A stretch of DNA of 64,000 nt from the NCBI GenBank assembly GCA_023159155.1, contig JAJNNX010000004.1:558001-622000 (forward strand), read 5' to 3'. Shown one piece after another: positions 48,331 through 60,390 of this stretch. The stretch's first letter is position 1. Each line of letters starts with the position of its first letter. The notes under the pieces were generated by a model. The model was not told the origin of the DNA. It ran no database searches and was given only the letters and a program-made list of their open reading frames with translations. This DNA comes from Ustulina deusta (taxonomy: Eukaryota; Ascomycota; Sordariomycetes; Xylariales; Xylariaceae). The translations under genes were made by a program, and so were the position numbers.

Positions 48331-48529
48331 TAATTGGTTTTTTTATAAAAAAACAAGCTAAGATCTATATATATATAAAATTATTATATAAAAGTAGTAA
48401 ATCTAATAATAGTATTACTTATAATTATTTTAGCTTTTTATTAAATATTTGTTTTATAGTTTATGCTATAGTTTTTGTAATATTAAGTATTATATATTAA
48501 AAATTATAAAATTTTAGTAATAAAAAATA

Positions 48530-48533
<4 letters not shown>

Positions 48534-48561
<28 letters not shown>

Positions 48562-48562
48562 T
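48534..48562. repeat. AT dinucleotide tract
   Basis: A poly-A run passes into a long TA/AT dinucleotide run inside the A+T-rich block. Confidence 0.85.
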
Positions 48563-48610
48563 TTATTATTAGTATATTTTAAGTATACTTTAAATAAAAA
48601 ATAAAACTTT

Positions 48611-48703
48611 TTAAAAAATATTAAACTATTTATTAAAATTCTTAAAAAATATTAAACTATTTATTAAAATTCTTAAAAAATATTAAACTATTTATTAAAA
48701 TTC
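48611..48703. repeat. Three tandem copies of a 31-bp A+T-rich unit
   Basis: Three identical units begin at 48611, 48642 and 48673, each starting TTAAAAAATATTAAACTATT and ending in a C. A partial fourth copy follows. Perfect identity of tandem units within an otherwise heavily mutated block suggests a recent expansion after mutation. Confidence 0.85.
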
Positions 48704-49159
48704 TTAAAAAATAATAATTTTAAATAAAAATTTAAACTTTTTATATTTTTTAAATTATTATTATTAAAAAGCTAGATTTTATTTTTTTAAATATGCTTAA
48801 TATTTATTATATAACTATAAACTTATAAAATTAAAAATAAATATAAAAAAATATATAAAAATAATAGTTATATTTTTTTTTTGTTTAAATAGCTAAAGTC
48901 TAGCCTAGTAATATTAAGTTAGCTTTAATTACTAAACAAAAATAATATAATTATAAATAAAGCTTATAAACTAAATATTTTTTTTTTTAAATATAATTAG
49001 TTTTAGTTAATATATTAAATAAATTAAATATATTTATAAAATTATTTAGCTTTTAATTAAAGTTTTAAAAATATATATTATTATAAAAGTTTATAGTTTT
49101 TATAAGCTTATAAAAGTTTGCTAGGTTAAATAATAGTTTTTATTGGTATATTTTAGGAG

Positions 49160-49335
49160 TTATAGTATGGTGGCTGGTGGCCGGCAGTGTGGCTATAACC
49201 CACAAGCCACACAAACCGCAATCTTTAATTCCTAGGTCATATAACTTATACCTGGCCGGCACCTAGCACTTACCTAACAGCTGCTTATACTTCCTACCAA
49301 TCCACCTATAAAAAACTTGCAACATACCTTTGTAA
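49160..49335 (+). repeat. GC-island, possible LTR of the first gypsy-like element
   Basis: This ~170-bp patch of near-normal composition sits in the mutated block. It includes an inverted pair TGTGGCT/AGCCACA around ATAACCCAC and a TATA-like CCTATAAAA near its right side, features that fit an LTR promoter. It lies upstream of gag-pol remnants on the + strand. No second copy was recognised, so LTR identity is inferred. Confidence 0.45.
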
Positions 49336-51122
49336 AATTAGCTTTTTTTTTTTTTTTATACTTAGATTCTAATACAAAGTTTGCTTTTGGAATAAAGCTT
49401 TGCCTTTTAGAATTGCTTAATATATAATAATTTAAGTATTACTTTTATAAAATATATTAGAACTGCTTTTAAATATTTTCTTAAATAATTAAATAATTTA
49501 TATATAGCATATATTATAACTACTTATTATAACCCTAAACTATTTGCTAGGACTTAGTTTTTGTTTTAGTAGTATAGCATAAACTTTAGAAAAGCGTGCT
49601 TATATAGAAAATATAGCTTATAAAAAATATATTTTTTATTAAATAATTTTTAAAAAAGTATGTTTTAATTTAATAAAAAACTCTATTTTAATATATAATA
49701 ATAATAAAAATAAATAATTTACTATTATTTAAGTAAGTAATAAATTTAAATAAGCTATTATTAACCTTATTTTTATTAATTACTAATATTATTATAAGCA
49801 AAAAAAATTTAATAAAAAAGCTATAAATTTAATTAACTAATATATAGCAGCTTATATTAAAAAAAATAATCTTATTTTTTTTTTAGCGCGATTATTTTAG
49901 AAATAAAACAAACAATCCTTATATTTAAAAAATTTATAAACTAAGCTATTTTTAATACTGTTTTAAATTATTTAAAAGCTTTATAACAAAAGTTTAAGTT
50001 ATAAAACATTATAATAATTACTAATGTTTAATATGCTTTAGATCTATATAAATTATTATAAAAAACTAAAAATAATATAATAAGCTTTTTTAAATAAAGC
50101 AAATATTTTGTTAACTTAAATGCTAATAAAAATACTAGTTAAAAGATTTTAATTAAAAATCTTTAAATATAACTTATTAAGTTTAAGTTTAATAATTTTA
50201 ATTTTTCGACCTATTATATAAATACTTTTTAATAAATAGATTAGTAATAAACTATTAACTAATTTTTAAACAAACTTAAAATAATAATTATTTAATATAA
50301 TAGTTTATAAGATTAAACAATAAAAATAAATTAGTACATAATAGATTTGATTGCTTAACGCTAGTTAATTTTATATTTAGAACAAAATAAAAAAAAGTTT
50401 TATAAAACTATTTAAATATATATAACTATTTTTTATAATAATATAACAAAAAATAAAATTAAGTTTAAAATATAGTATAAAAGTATAAAAAACTGCTTTT
50501 TTATTAATAAGGATTAGTTTACTAATAATACTACAAAAATAATAAATATTAAGTTCTATTTTAAAAAAAAAGCTATAAAAAACTTATAGTTTTACTTTAA
50601 AAATATTTATCTAAATTAAATTAAAACTTCTATAATACTATTAATTTATTTCTAAAACAATTATTATAATATTAATAAAACTGCTAAATTTAAAAAAAAA
50701 AATAAAAAAAGTTGTTTTTTAAAAATAAGTCTTTAGATAAGTTTTCTAAGTTTAAAAATAATTTTGTTTAACTTGCTAATAAAATATATTTTAATAAAAA
50801 AAAAAAAAAAAAACTTAAAAATCAACTTTTAATTTGCTTTTATAATAAGACTATATTTAAATATTTAAAAAATAGTATTATTTTTAATGCTTATATAAAA
50901 TATATGATTTAAATTGTTTATTAGCTAAATATTAGCAACCAAAAGAAAAACATAGCTTATAAGGCTAAAAAGCAGACTTTTACTATAGCTAAGAATAATG
51001 CAAAAAATAATAATAATATTAACCGAAAAAGTAAAGCAAGTATAAAAAGCAATATAGTACCTGTGGTCTAAAGCTTTAAAATTAGTAATAATAAAATAAA
51101 AAAGCTAATTTTAAAAAAAAAA

Positions 51123-51164
51123 TGCTTTAATTATAAGCAATAAAAATATATATTAAAAAATTGT
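51123..51164 (+). pseudogene. Gag zinc-knuckle relic, element 1
   Basis: Fourteen codons match CX2CX4HX4C in spacing. The first and last Cys remain, but the second Cys and the His both read Tyr (TGT to TAT and CAT to TAT), and there is one internal stop. Both substitutions are the transitions expected from RIP. Confidence 0.7.
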
Positions 51165-52408
51165 TTAATAAAAGCTAGTATAGCAGCTAACTATAAAGCC
51201 TAAATAAATATTATACTTACAAAATATAGTAAATTAAATATGCTTATCTTAAAAAATAGTTCTAATAAAAACTATACTAAGTTATTAAAAAAGTAACCTT
51301 AAGTAAAATAGATTTTTATTTAGAAAGTATGTTTTTAGATTATAAAAAAAAAATATAATAAATAAGTTTTTTAAAAAAAGTTTTTTTTATATATTTGTAC
51401 TATAAATAGTAATAGACTATTTTTAATAACTTATAATTTTTTTAGAAATATAGGAGCTAGACTATATATATTTATAAATATTTGTTTTGCTAAAAAAGTC
51501 CTGCAATAATTATAACCTACTATAATAGAAATACTGCTATGTTTTATAATAAATTATAATAGCAAAATTAATAATTAATTAGGCAAGTATTATTAATTAA
51601 CTTAAAAATCTAAAGCTATATTTTTTAATAAATTTTAATATTTATACTAAATATATAATATAATATTATTTTTAGTAAACTATAGTTCTAAACCTATAAT
51701 ATTTTACCAAACTATTAATAAAATAGATTAGTATTTCTGCTAGACTTATTAGTTAAACCTAACTATAAATATAACCTAATAATAAATAACACTAAGGAAT
51801 AAATGTTATATTTTTTTTTAAATAGATATATAATATAAAGATATAAAATTAAAAAAAGATATAAAATATTAAAAAAAATAACAGCAAGCTACAAACTAGT
51901 GCAACCAAACATATAATATTATATAATAACTTTATATTAGTATTCTAAAAAAAGGTAACCTGACTACAAAAAATATTGTTAAAATAGAAAAAAACCTATA
52001 TAATATTTTTTTTCCTCCTCCCGAATCTATTTACAAAAAAAAAAATAAATAAAAAGGGAACATGAAAAGCAAAAGTTTAAAAAATATAAATCTTTTTATT
52101 AGTAATCTAATATTACTAGTATATATTAGCTAAAATATAATAATATTAGTTAGTATAAATATTAACTATAGTATATTATAGTAAGTATTATAATATTTAA
52201 AAAAATGGTTTAAAAAAATAATTTTTATAAAAGTATATAAATTGCTAGTATTTACTAAGTAAATAAGGTAATTAAAAAACGTAAGTCCAAAAAAGAACTA
52301 TTTTTAAAAAAAAAAAACAAAAAAAAAAAAAAAAAAGCCTTAGAACTTATACCTCTAAAATACTATAACCTTTTTTATACTTTTAATAAAATAGATTTTA
52401 ATACCTTA

Positions 52409-52975
52409 CCGCTTTACCGCCCATAAGTAGACCATAAAATAAAATTTATAAATATAAAATCTTTAAAAAACTTAAATTATAGCTTTTTATATAAAATATT
52501 ATTAAATAAATTAAAAACTATAAAAAAATACTTTATTAATAATTTATATAAAAGATTTATTAAACTAAATAATACCTTATTTGTATTTTTTGTTCTATTT
52601 ATAAAAAAACCCTATAATAGACTCTACTTTTATATAAATTATTATAAATTAAACAAGATTATTAAAAAAAATAGGTATTTTTTACCACTAATTAAAAAGA
52701 CCTTGTTATATATTTTTAAAGCTAAAATTTTTACTAAAATTAATATAAAGCAAGCTTTCTATTATATATAAGTATACCTAAAATAAAAAGATTTTATAAT
52801 ATTTTATATTTGTTATAACATATACTATTATTATATTCTTTTGTTTAGTTTTATTAATAGTTTTTTTATATTTTAAAAATATATTAATAATATTTTGTTT
52901 AATTATTTAAATAATTTTTGCAGCGCTTATATAAATAATATTTTTATTTATTTTAATAATTTAAAAAAATACTAA
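52409..52975 (+). pseudogene. Ty3/gypsy reverse transcriptase relic, element 1
   Basis: One frame of 189 codons with only a handful of stops follows the gypsy reverse-transcriptase order: VDHKIKF, LYKILLNKLKTIKKYFINN, FIKKPYNRLYFYINYYKLN, YFLPLIKKTL, AKIFTKINIKQAFYYI, and finally AYINNIFIYFNN. The catalytic YxDD is YINN, both Asp codons changed to Asn by G-to-A. The enzyme cannot be functional. Orientation and frame are unambiguous. Confidence 0.85.
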
Positions 52976-52977
52976 AT

Positions 52978-53095
52978 ATTGAAATGGAGCAGGGCTCCTG
53001 ATCGGCGTATCGCATACTCAAACTAACCAAACCTACCTAATCGGTCCGTATCGGACTACGTCTTCCGGCTTGCAGATCTTTATACATATTAGGTT
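52978..53095. repeat. GC-island at the break of element 1
   Basis: This ~118-bp patch of normal composition (begins GAAATGGAGCAGGGCTCC) is placed exactly where the reverse transcriptase of element 1 stops. It may be the end of another element inserted into element 1. I found no second copy in the window. Confidence 0.5.
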
Positions 53096-53959
53096 AAGAT
53101 CTAATTCATAATTATAAATAAAAACATAATAATTAATTAATAAAAACAAATTCCTAACTTTTATTTAATATTTTATAATAATTGTCCGTTGTCTGCTATA
53201 TAAAAAAAAAATCTTTTGTAGCTTTAAATAAAAACGCGCGCTTTTTATATTTTTTGTTTTATAATCTCCGAAGTTTTTAAAAATATGTTTTATTTTATAA
53301 CTAAAGACCTATTTTTTATACATGCGCACTAGCCCTACTATAAACTTCCTAAGTTATTAAGTTTCTATTTTTAAACTATAATAATTAACTTAAACTATAA
53401 CTAATTAATAATTTTTTTTTTTTAGATTTTTATTGCTAAATTTTCCTAGTTTTTATATTTATTTTTAATAATTTAACTTTTTATTTTTTTTATATACTTA
53501 ATACTTTTTAAATAGCTTTTTAATCTTTGGGTTTTTTAGTATTTGCTTAATTAACTATATATATTTGCAAATTATATTTTTTCTAGGACTTTTACCCAAT
53601 AAGAAAGTTTAGTATAAAATAACTTTTTATACTGCTATATATATTATTTTTCTAAAACATAAAAAAAATCTACCAACAAGCAAATCTTTTATAAATTATA
53701 GCTTAAGCTCTTTTATTACTAAAAAAAAGTTAGTATTACTTACTAAAATTAAATATATTAAAATATTTATATTTTTAATTAAGTTTTTTAGATTTAAGTA
53801 TAACTACTAGAACATTTTTTAATTAGTTTTATATTAATTTTTTAAGCGATCTAGCAACTATTGTTTTTTTATAAATAGACTAAAAAGCAAAAATATTTAT
53901 TATAAAAAAATCTAATTTAATTTAAAAAAAAAATCTATAAAATATACTTTATATGCTTA

Positions 53960-54011
53960 ACATAGAACACAAGCTAATTGCTAACACAAGTCAATTGCCA
54001 ACTTTTTTGCA
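53960..54011. repeat. Left terminal inverted repeat of the pogo-like element
   Basis: Begins ACATAGAACACAAGCTAATT and matches the reverse complement of 55768-55819 with two transitions in the first nine bases. Similarity continues weakly for about ten more bases. Confidence 0.9.
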
Positions 54012-55174
54012 CCTTCGTATATACAAGTCAAATAATTCAACTATAACACAAAAAATTAATTAGATCTAATTAGAAATATTATTACTAAATATTTTTATAG
54101 CATTTTAATAAGTACGCAAGTTATACCCGGGCTTACTACATGTTCTATATTGTTATATATATAATATACCCCTTTTTATACAACAACTACTTTACTATAC
54201 TTTTTTTATTATCTGCTTTTTAATAGCCCGTTCGGTTTTAAAATCTTATTTTTTTTATATAATAAATAACTTTTTATTCTATATATGTTTTTTTTTTATA
54301 TAGCAGCGTTAGCTAAATATTTTATTTGCTATATAAAGTTTAGCAATTTTTTTTTCTAATAATATAACCTTATATATAAGCAATATTATATTTTTTATAA
54401 TATAATTAATAATATTTAAAATAGCACTTAACAAACTACTTTAATATTATATAACCTTATTTTTAATATATTTAGTTTATAATTATATATTAGTTATATT
54501 ATATAAAATCTTTAATTACTAAAAAACCAAAAGTTTATTAAACGATCTAGGAAGTATTTTAGTTAACAATTAGACTTCGAGCTAAAAAAATATATATTTT
54601 AGATTATATAGCACTAATCTAATGCTTCTAAAACTTCCTTAAATATTAAATTTTATTATAAAAGCTTTATATATTTTATAAAACATAACAAAAAAATCTT
54701 TTTTAGTAATATAAGTAATATATATCCATATTAAATTATTGATTTTTTTTATATATAAATGTTTTAATAAACTAAAACAACTAATATTAAAAAGTTAAAG
54801 TTAGTATAACAAATAAGCAAGCATATAAAAAGTAATAATATTATAATTTTTGTAATATAGTTTAAAATTAATTAAATAGTAGCTTTTATAGCTATTAAAG
54901 ATTAATAAGCAATAAATACCTTTTATATAACTAGCTATATATAAATTAAAATAATTAATCTAATCTAAACCTTATTTATTTATTATCTAGCTATTTTTTA
55001 TAACTATAATTCTCTAGTTATACAATAGTTAACTATTAGCATACTAAAACAAAAAGTAAGTTTTGCCTACTAAAATAATATACAGCAGAACTACATAGCC
55101 ATACAAACTAACACTTTAAATAATAATTAACCATTTATAATTACTTAGTTAAACAGCCCTTAGTTATCTATACC

Positions 55175-55700
55175 GGTTAAATATTATTATAACTATTTCG
55201 GACAAGATTTGGCCCATTATAAAACCTATTTTGTTAAAATTATAAATATCTTTTTTTAAAATACTATATTTAATTATTATATTTTATACAAGCTTAAATT
55301 ATTTATTATATATAACAAAATTTTTATAAAAAACTTGCTAGTAATTAATTTTTTAATTAAAATATATTTTAAGCATAAAATATTATTATATAAAATTTAA
55401 AGCCTAGTTAATACTAACTTTAAATATATTATGTTTATATAATAGTTAATTAGCTATATTTTTAATACTATTTATTTAAAGCAGAAATAATTATAAAACT
55501 AAATCTATAATATATTATATAATAATATTTTTTTCGAGTTCGGTTAATTTTTAATATTATATAATAAATATTTATTAAATTTGTTTACCGGCGCGCCAAT
55601 TATAAAAGGTCATACAAAGAACATTATAAATTTGTGCTATACAATTAACAGTTAATTTTTCGTCGCAATTAAAAGCTTCTAATATAAGCTGCAAATCTGC
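55175..55700 (-). pseudogene. Pogo-type transposase relic
   Basis: On the minus strand a helix-turn-helix segment reads LILEAFNCDEKLTVNCIAQI then YNVLCMTFYNW (about 55560-55690), the Psq/CENP-B-like DNA-binding N terminus of pogo transposases. Further on, FNKIGFIMGQI (about 55180-55235) matches the DExGFxMGxI block around the first catalytic Asp of the DDE domain, with Asp changed to Asn. Many stops and frame breaks occur between and after. The downstream DDE residues were not located. Confidence 0.75.
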
Positions 55701-55767
55701 TTTGTTCCAAGAAGGTACTATTATTATTAGTTATAAAAATGGTAATTAAAAAAAAAACATACAAAAA

Positions 55768-55819
55768 TGCAAAAAAGTTGGCAATTGACTTGTGTTAGCA
55801 ATTAGCTTGTGTCCTACGT
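55768..55819. repeat. Right terminal inverted repeat of the pogo-like element
   Basis: Ends in CTTGTGTCCTACGT followed by the TA target duplication. It is less mutated at its outer end than the left copy. Confidence 0.9.
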
Positions 55820-58800
55820 TATATTATTATTTATTAACTAATTAGCTTTATAAAATAAAATAATTACTAATTATTTTTTTGTTTTAAGTAATATTAACTA
55901 AAAAAAAAACTTTGTTTTAATAACTATAATCCTAATATATAATTTTATTTTTTTAATAATATTTAGGCAATTTTTTATAACTTTAATATTTATTACTAGG
56001 TTATTAAATATTAACTTTTAGCTACTAAGTTATAAATTTTTAAAAAGAATGCCTAAATATTTAAAAAATAATACTATATAAATAATATATACTAGACTAT
56101 AGCTTTACTAATTATTTTAAGTATATATAAAAAAGCTATATATATAAAACAAAAAAAATATATTAAAAAGTAGCTTTAAGATCTATTAACTAATAATATT
56201 TTTAAAAGCTTATATTTAATAATTATAAACAAATTATTAGTATTTTTTATTTTGCCTAAGAACTAAGTTAATAAAGTAAATAGTTTACTTTTGTTTATTA
56301 ATAATTATAATAAAAAAATAATTTAATTAGTTACTACTTGCTTTAAAAAACTTAAGCTTACTAAGTATTACTTATTTAATTTTAAAAATTAATATAATTA
56401 TAACTATTTTTTTATTAAGTCCTACAAATTAAGCAATAAAATAATTAAATAGTCCAAATAATTATTTATAAGCTATTTTTATGTTTAGTTTATAGAGCTA
56501 AATAGCAAGTTATGCCCTAATATTTATAGCATTAGCTTAAACATATTATTTCTATTTAATTATTATATTAATAATCTGGGTACTAAAGCTATTAGTTATC
56601 TAAATATTTTTAGAAATAGAAAAAAAAATTAGTTATTCTTTAAAAAATTTATTATTTATATATTAGTAATTGTTATAAAAAGGCGTATTAATAAGAATCC
56701 TAATTTTACTAGCTACTAAGCATTACAATAGTAAAGGAATATTTTTATATTTTGGGTTATACTAACTATATATTTTTATAATTAAATTTTACAAATATTT
56801 ATAATACTTTAAGTAAAGTTTTATAAGTTAAAAATTAATAAGTGGAATAATTAGCTAGAAAATTAACTAATTTTATTAAAAGATTAGCTAGGCTAGCTAA
56901 ATAAATTAAATCTATAACTAGAAATCTAAAACTGGCTTTTTTATATAAACTACAATATAATTTTTATAATATTTTAATAAATTGTTTTATATATTTTTGT
57001 TTAAATTGTAAGGTTTTCCGTTTATAATATTTATTATTTTTTCCTAAAGCTTCGGCTTATAAAAAGCTAAAAGCATATAGGTTCTATAGAAATAATTATA
57101 GCGCTAGCCATTATTTTATTAAATACTAAGGATTAATACTATAAGTTTAGGTCTAGGCAAGTAACTATTAAATAATAATTCTTAAACGTAATTAAAGGTA
57201 ATAAAAACTTTTCGGTAAGTATTAATTATTATATTATTATTAATAAAATTTATAATATATAGTATTCTTTATTTAATATTATAAATTATAATAAACTAAT
57301 AATTAGGAGCATACCTAGCTTTAGTTGCTTTAATTGTTCTAAATACTATAAAACTAATAGATCTATTCTACTTTTTAAAAAATTAAAAAATAAAGTAGTT
57401 CTTATTAAAGCTTCTGTTTTAAGCTTAAAAAAATATCTATACAAAAATACTTTTAAATATTACTTATAGTTCGAAATAACTAATTATTGTAGTAATTAAT
57501 ACACTAACTTTTAATATATTTAGCTACTAATGCTGTTATGCTTTTTAAAGTATATTAATTAGTTCAGGTCCAAGCAAATTATAAAAGGCTTAAGTTGTAA
57601 TGCTTAGGGGAGTTTTGCGGTTATATAAAGCATTTCTATGTTTTTAGCAAAAGTAGAGTAGCAGTTTTTTACTATAATAATTTATATATAGCAGTTTATT
57701 TAGTAATATATATTATATTAGCTTGGATAGTATAATAGTAATAATATTATTAGAAAAGTTATATATATTTTTTAAATTTCTTTAGTAATACTTTAAATAG
57801 GTTAGTTAAAATATTTTAAGTGTAGTAATTTAAAGTAATAATGCTAAAATAGGCTAATTATATAATAGCTTTAATATTAAAGCAAAGTATTAGTTCTATT
57901 TATTAATAATTAAAAATATAAATAGAATATAATAAGTATATAATTTATATATTAATAAATAAAATCTAAGGATTAGTAGTATAAAGTATATTAGCTAAAA
58001 AGTAGGTAGTTAAGGGCTAAATATAAAGTTTACTAAGCTAGTATAGGTCTAGTTAGTTTATATTACCTTTTTATAAAAACTTTATTAGTTCTTTTCTAAT
58101 ATAAATTATTATTAAAAAAAAGTGCTAATTAAAGCTTCTTTACTTATATTACTTTATAAAAAATAGTATTTATTAGTTTTATATAGATTAGCTATCTTTT
58201 TTTAACTTACCTACTTATTTTTTTATATAAACTATATTTATATTTATACTTTTTTATACTTTTAATTCTACTTATTTAATCTATAATAATTAGTTTATAT
58301 ATAATATATTATAATATATATTTTTATTTTTTATTATTTTTTATAATATTTAATAATTAGTTATTTTAAAGCAAAAAGCATATATTAGCTTTTTTTGGTT
58401 GTTTTTATCCGCTATATAATTATTATTTTTATATTAACTATACTAAGTATTATATAAATATATTTATATTTAGTTAAATCGCTAACAAGCAATTAAAGCT
58501 TTAAGCTTTAATTATTTTGCAAATTAATCTAAAAATTTAAGCAATTTAAAAAAAAACAAGTATTACTAATTAGAATATATTTAAAGCTCCTATACTAACT
58601 AACCCGCTACTATATATATTAAATCTTATATATTATTTTTAGCTGTACTACTTTACTACTAGCAAGCCTAACGCTCGATTATTTTTCCTTTTTAATTATA
58701 AAAATCCTTTGTTTTAAGCTAGCCTATATAATCCCGATTTTCTATTGCAATTAATCAAAAAAAAGCTAGGTTATAAAAAAAGCTTTAGTAATCAAATACC

Positions 58801-60245
58801 AATCAAAACAGCGTATATTAGAGCTAATAAATACTTTAATTAAGCTAATTAATATATAAGTTATATTTCTAAAACAACTATTATACTATTTTTATTATTA
58901 TTTAGTGCTAAATTATAGCATATTATATATTCCTAGTTAAGATTTAGTATAGCTTTAATAATTCTAGTTATGCTCTTTTCGAATATATACTTTTTTAGAG
59001 CTATAGTTCTAAAACATATAGTATTACTAAAAGACTTTAGTAAACTAATAAAGCTATATGCTATTTAAAAAAAAGTTTTTAAGTATAATTAAAATAAATA
59101 TTATAACTTTTTTAATTAGTACAAATAAATAAGCTTTATATTTTTTTTTTAATTTTTATATATAATTAGTAGAAATATTTAATAGCAATTATTAAATTCT
59201 TTATTATTTTATTATTAAAGCTTTAAATAGCTATACTACTAGTTAATATATATGCTAAAATATTTATTTTTTATTTTTTATAATATTTAATAATAAAGCT
59301 ATATTTAAAGCAATTATAATATTTACTAGCAAGCTTATACTTTTTTATATTAAGCTATACTATAGTAGTCCATTTAGCAAATATTCTTTTATAATACTTA
59401 ATTGTCCGGCACAAATAATAGCACTTGCTGTTTAGTTAACTGGAACTTCTAATCTTATTTTTTACTAGTTATATATTTATTAATTCTAAAAATCTAAAAG
59501 TAATAATTGCTTTAAAATATAGCTATTCTTTAGGTATAAGTTAACAAATCTTTTATAGTCTAGTGCTTATAGCAATTATATTTATTTAGTTAGCTAGCCG
59601 GACTACAAATATTATATAAGCAATAACCCAAAAAAATAAAAATAAAGATCTAAATAAGCAAAATAGCCCAAAAAAGTTTTTAATTCAAGCTAATTAAATA
59701 GAAGTTATTATATATTATTTTATATATTTTCTAGTTAATCTGCCTATAAAGCAGTAGTAAGGTTGCTATTTTCAAATAAGTTCTTAAAGGTAGGAAAGTA
59801 GCGCAAGAACAATAAAAAAAAACAAAAGTATAAGTAGCAAGTATTACTTTATAGTAAATTTAAGCTAATTAAAACAATATTATTATAGCACGTAGTACTA
59901 GATTTATAGATTTTGGTTATATTTATTTTCCTAGTTTTTAAATTTAAAAAAATATTGCTTACTAATTAATGGACTTTTTTTTTAATTATAAATTATTAAA
60001 GCTTAAATATCTAGTTTTTAAGCTAGTTTTAATTAGAATCTTAATTTAATATAACAAAGCTTTATTGCTAATAATTTTTTAATTTCTTTTAATTATTTTG
60101 TTTATATTTTAATATTTTTAGCTTATTTAAGCTATATTATAGTTTATTTAAGCTATATTTTAGCTATGTTTAGTTATATTTTAGGTTATATTTGAATATA
60201 TTTAAGTTTATTTTAGCTATATTCTAGCTATATCTATCTATATTC

Positions 60246-60390
60246 TGTAACGGTTAGTACAGTCTTGGCGAGACCTGCAAGGACTCCAGACCTATAGGGC
60301 GATAAGATAGAAGGTCTACGCACGGACTAGCCCATACCTCTGTAGCCACACACACAGAGTCTATATCTACCTACCCTATAAACTTTGATT
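60246..60390 (+). repeat. GC-island, probable LTR start of gypsy-like element 2
   Basis: The patch begins TGTAACGGTTAGTACAGTC, a TG-start typical of fungal gypsy LTRs. It keeps normal composition for about 140 bp and is followed downstream on + by gag, protease and reverse-transcriptase relics in order. The 3' edge of the LTR and the second LTR are not visible, the latter presumably outside the window. Confidence 0.55.

Larger units (their letters stand above)
49830..52975 (+). mobile_element. Ty3/gypsy-like retrotransposon remnant 1 (gag to reverse transcriptase)
   Basis: The element reads on + in gag-pol order: a CCHC zinc-knuckle relic at 51123-51164, a protease-like GARLYIFINICFAKK near 51450, then a long reverse transcriptase at 52409-52975. 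Element boundaries are approximate; the gag start is not recognisable. It ends abruptly at 52975, just after the catalytic motif of the reverse transcriptase, where unrelated sequence with higher G+C begins, so the rest of pol has been deleted or separated by a later insertion. Confidence 0.75.
53960..55819 (-). mobile_element. Pogo/Fot1-like DNA transposon, RIP-inactivated
   Basis: The element is 1860 bp with 52-bp terminal inverted repeats at 53960-54011 and 55768-55819, identical at 50 of 52 positions; the two differences are G-to-A. Both ends abut a TA dinucleotide (53958-53959 and 55820-55821), as expected of Tc1/mariner-pogo insertions. The length and the minus-strand transposase relic fit the fungal Fot1/pogo group. 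The transposase is riddled with stops and its catalytic Asp is lost, so the copy is dead unless mobilised in trans. Confidence 0.85.

Noticed and set aside
48611..48703. Tandem repeat considered as a CRISPR array
   Set aside because: The units are adjacent with no spacers, the composition is A/T only, and the organism is a eukaryote.
55820..60245. Possible further element (helicase- or recombinase-like) between the pogo-like element and gypsy-like element 2
   Set aside because: I tried both strands but could not read any ordered set of family motifs through the mutations.
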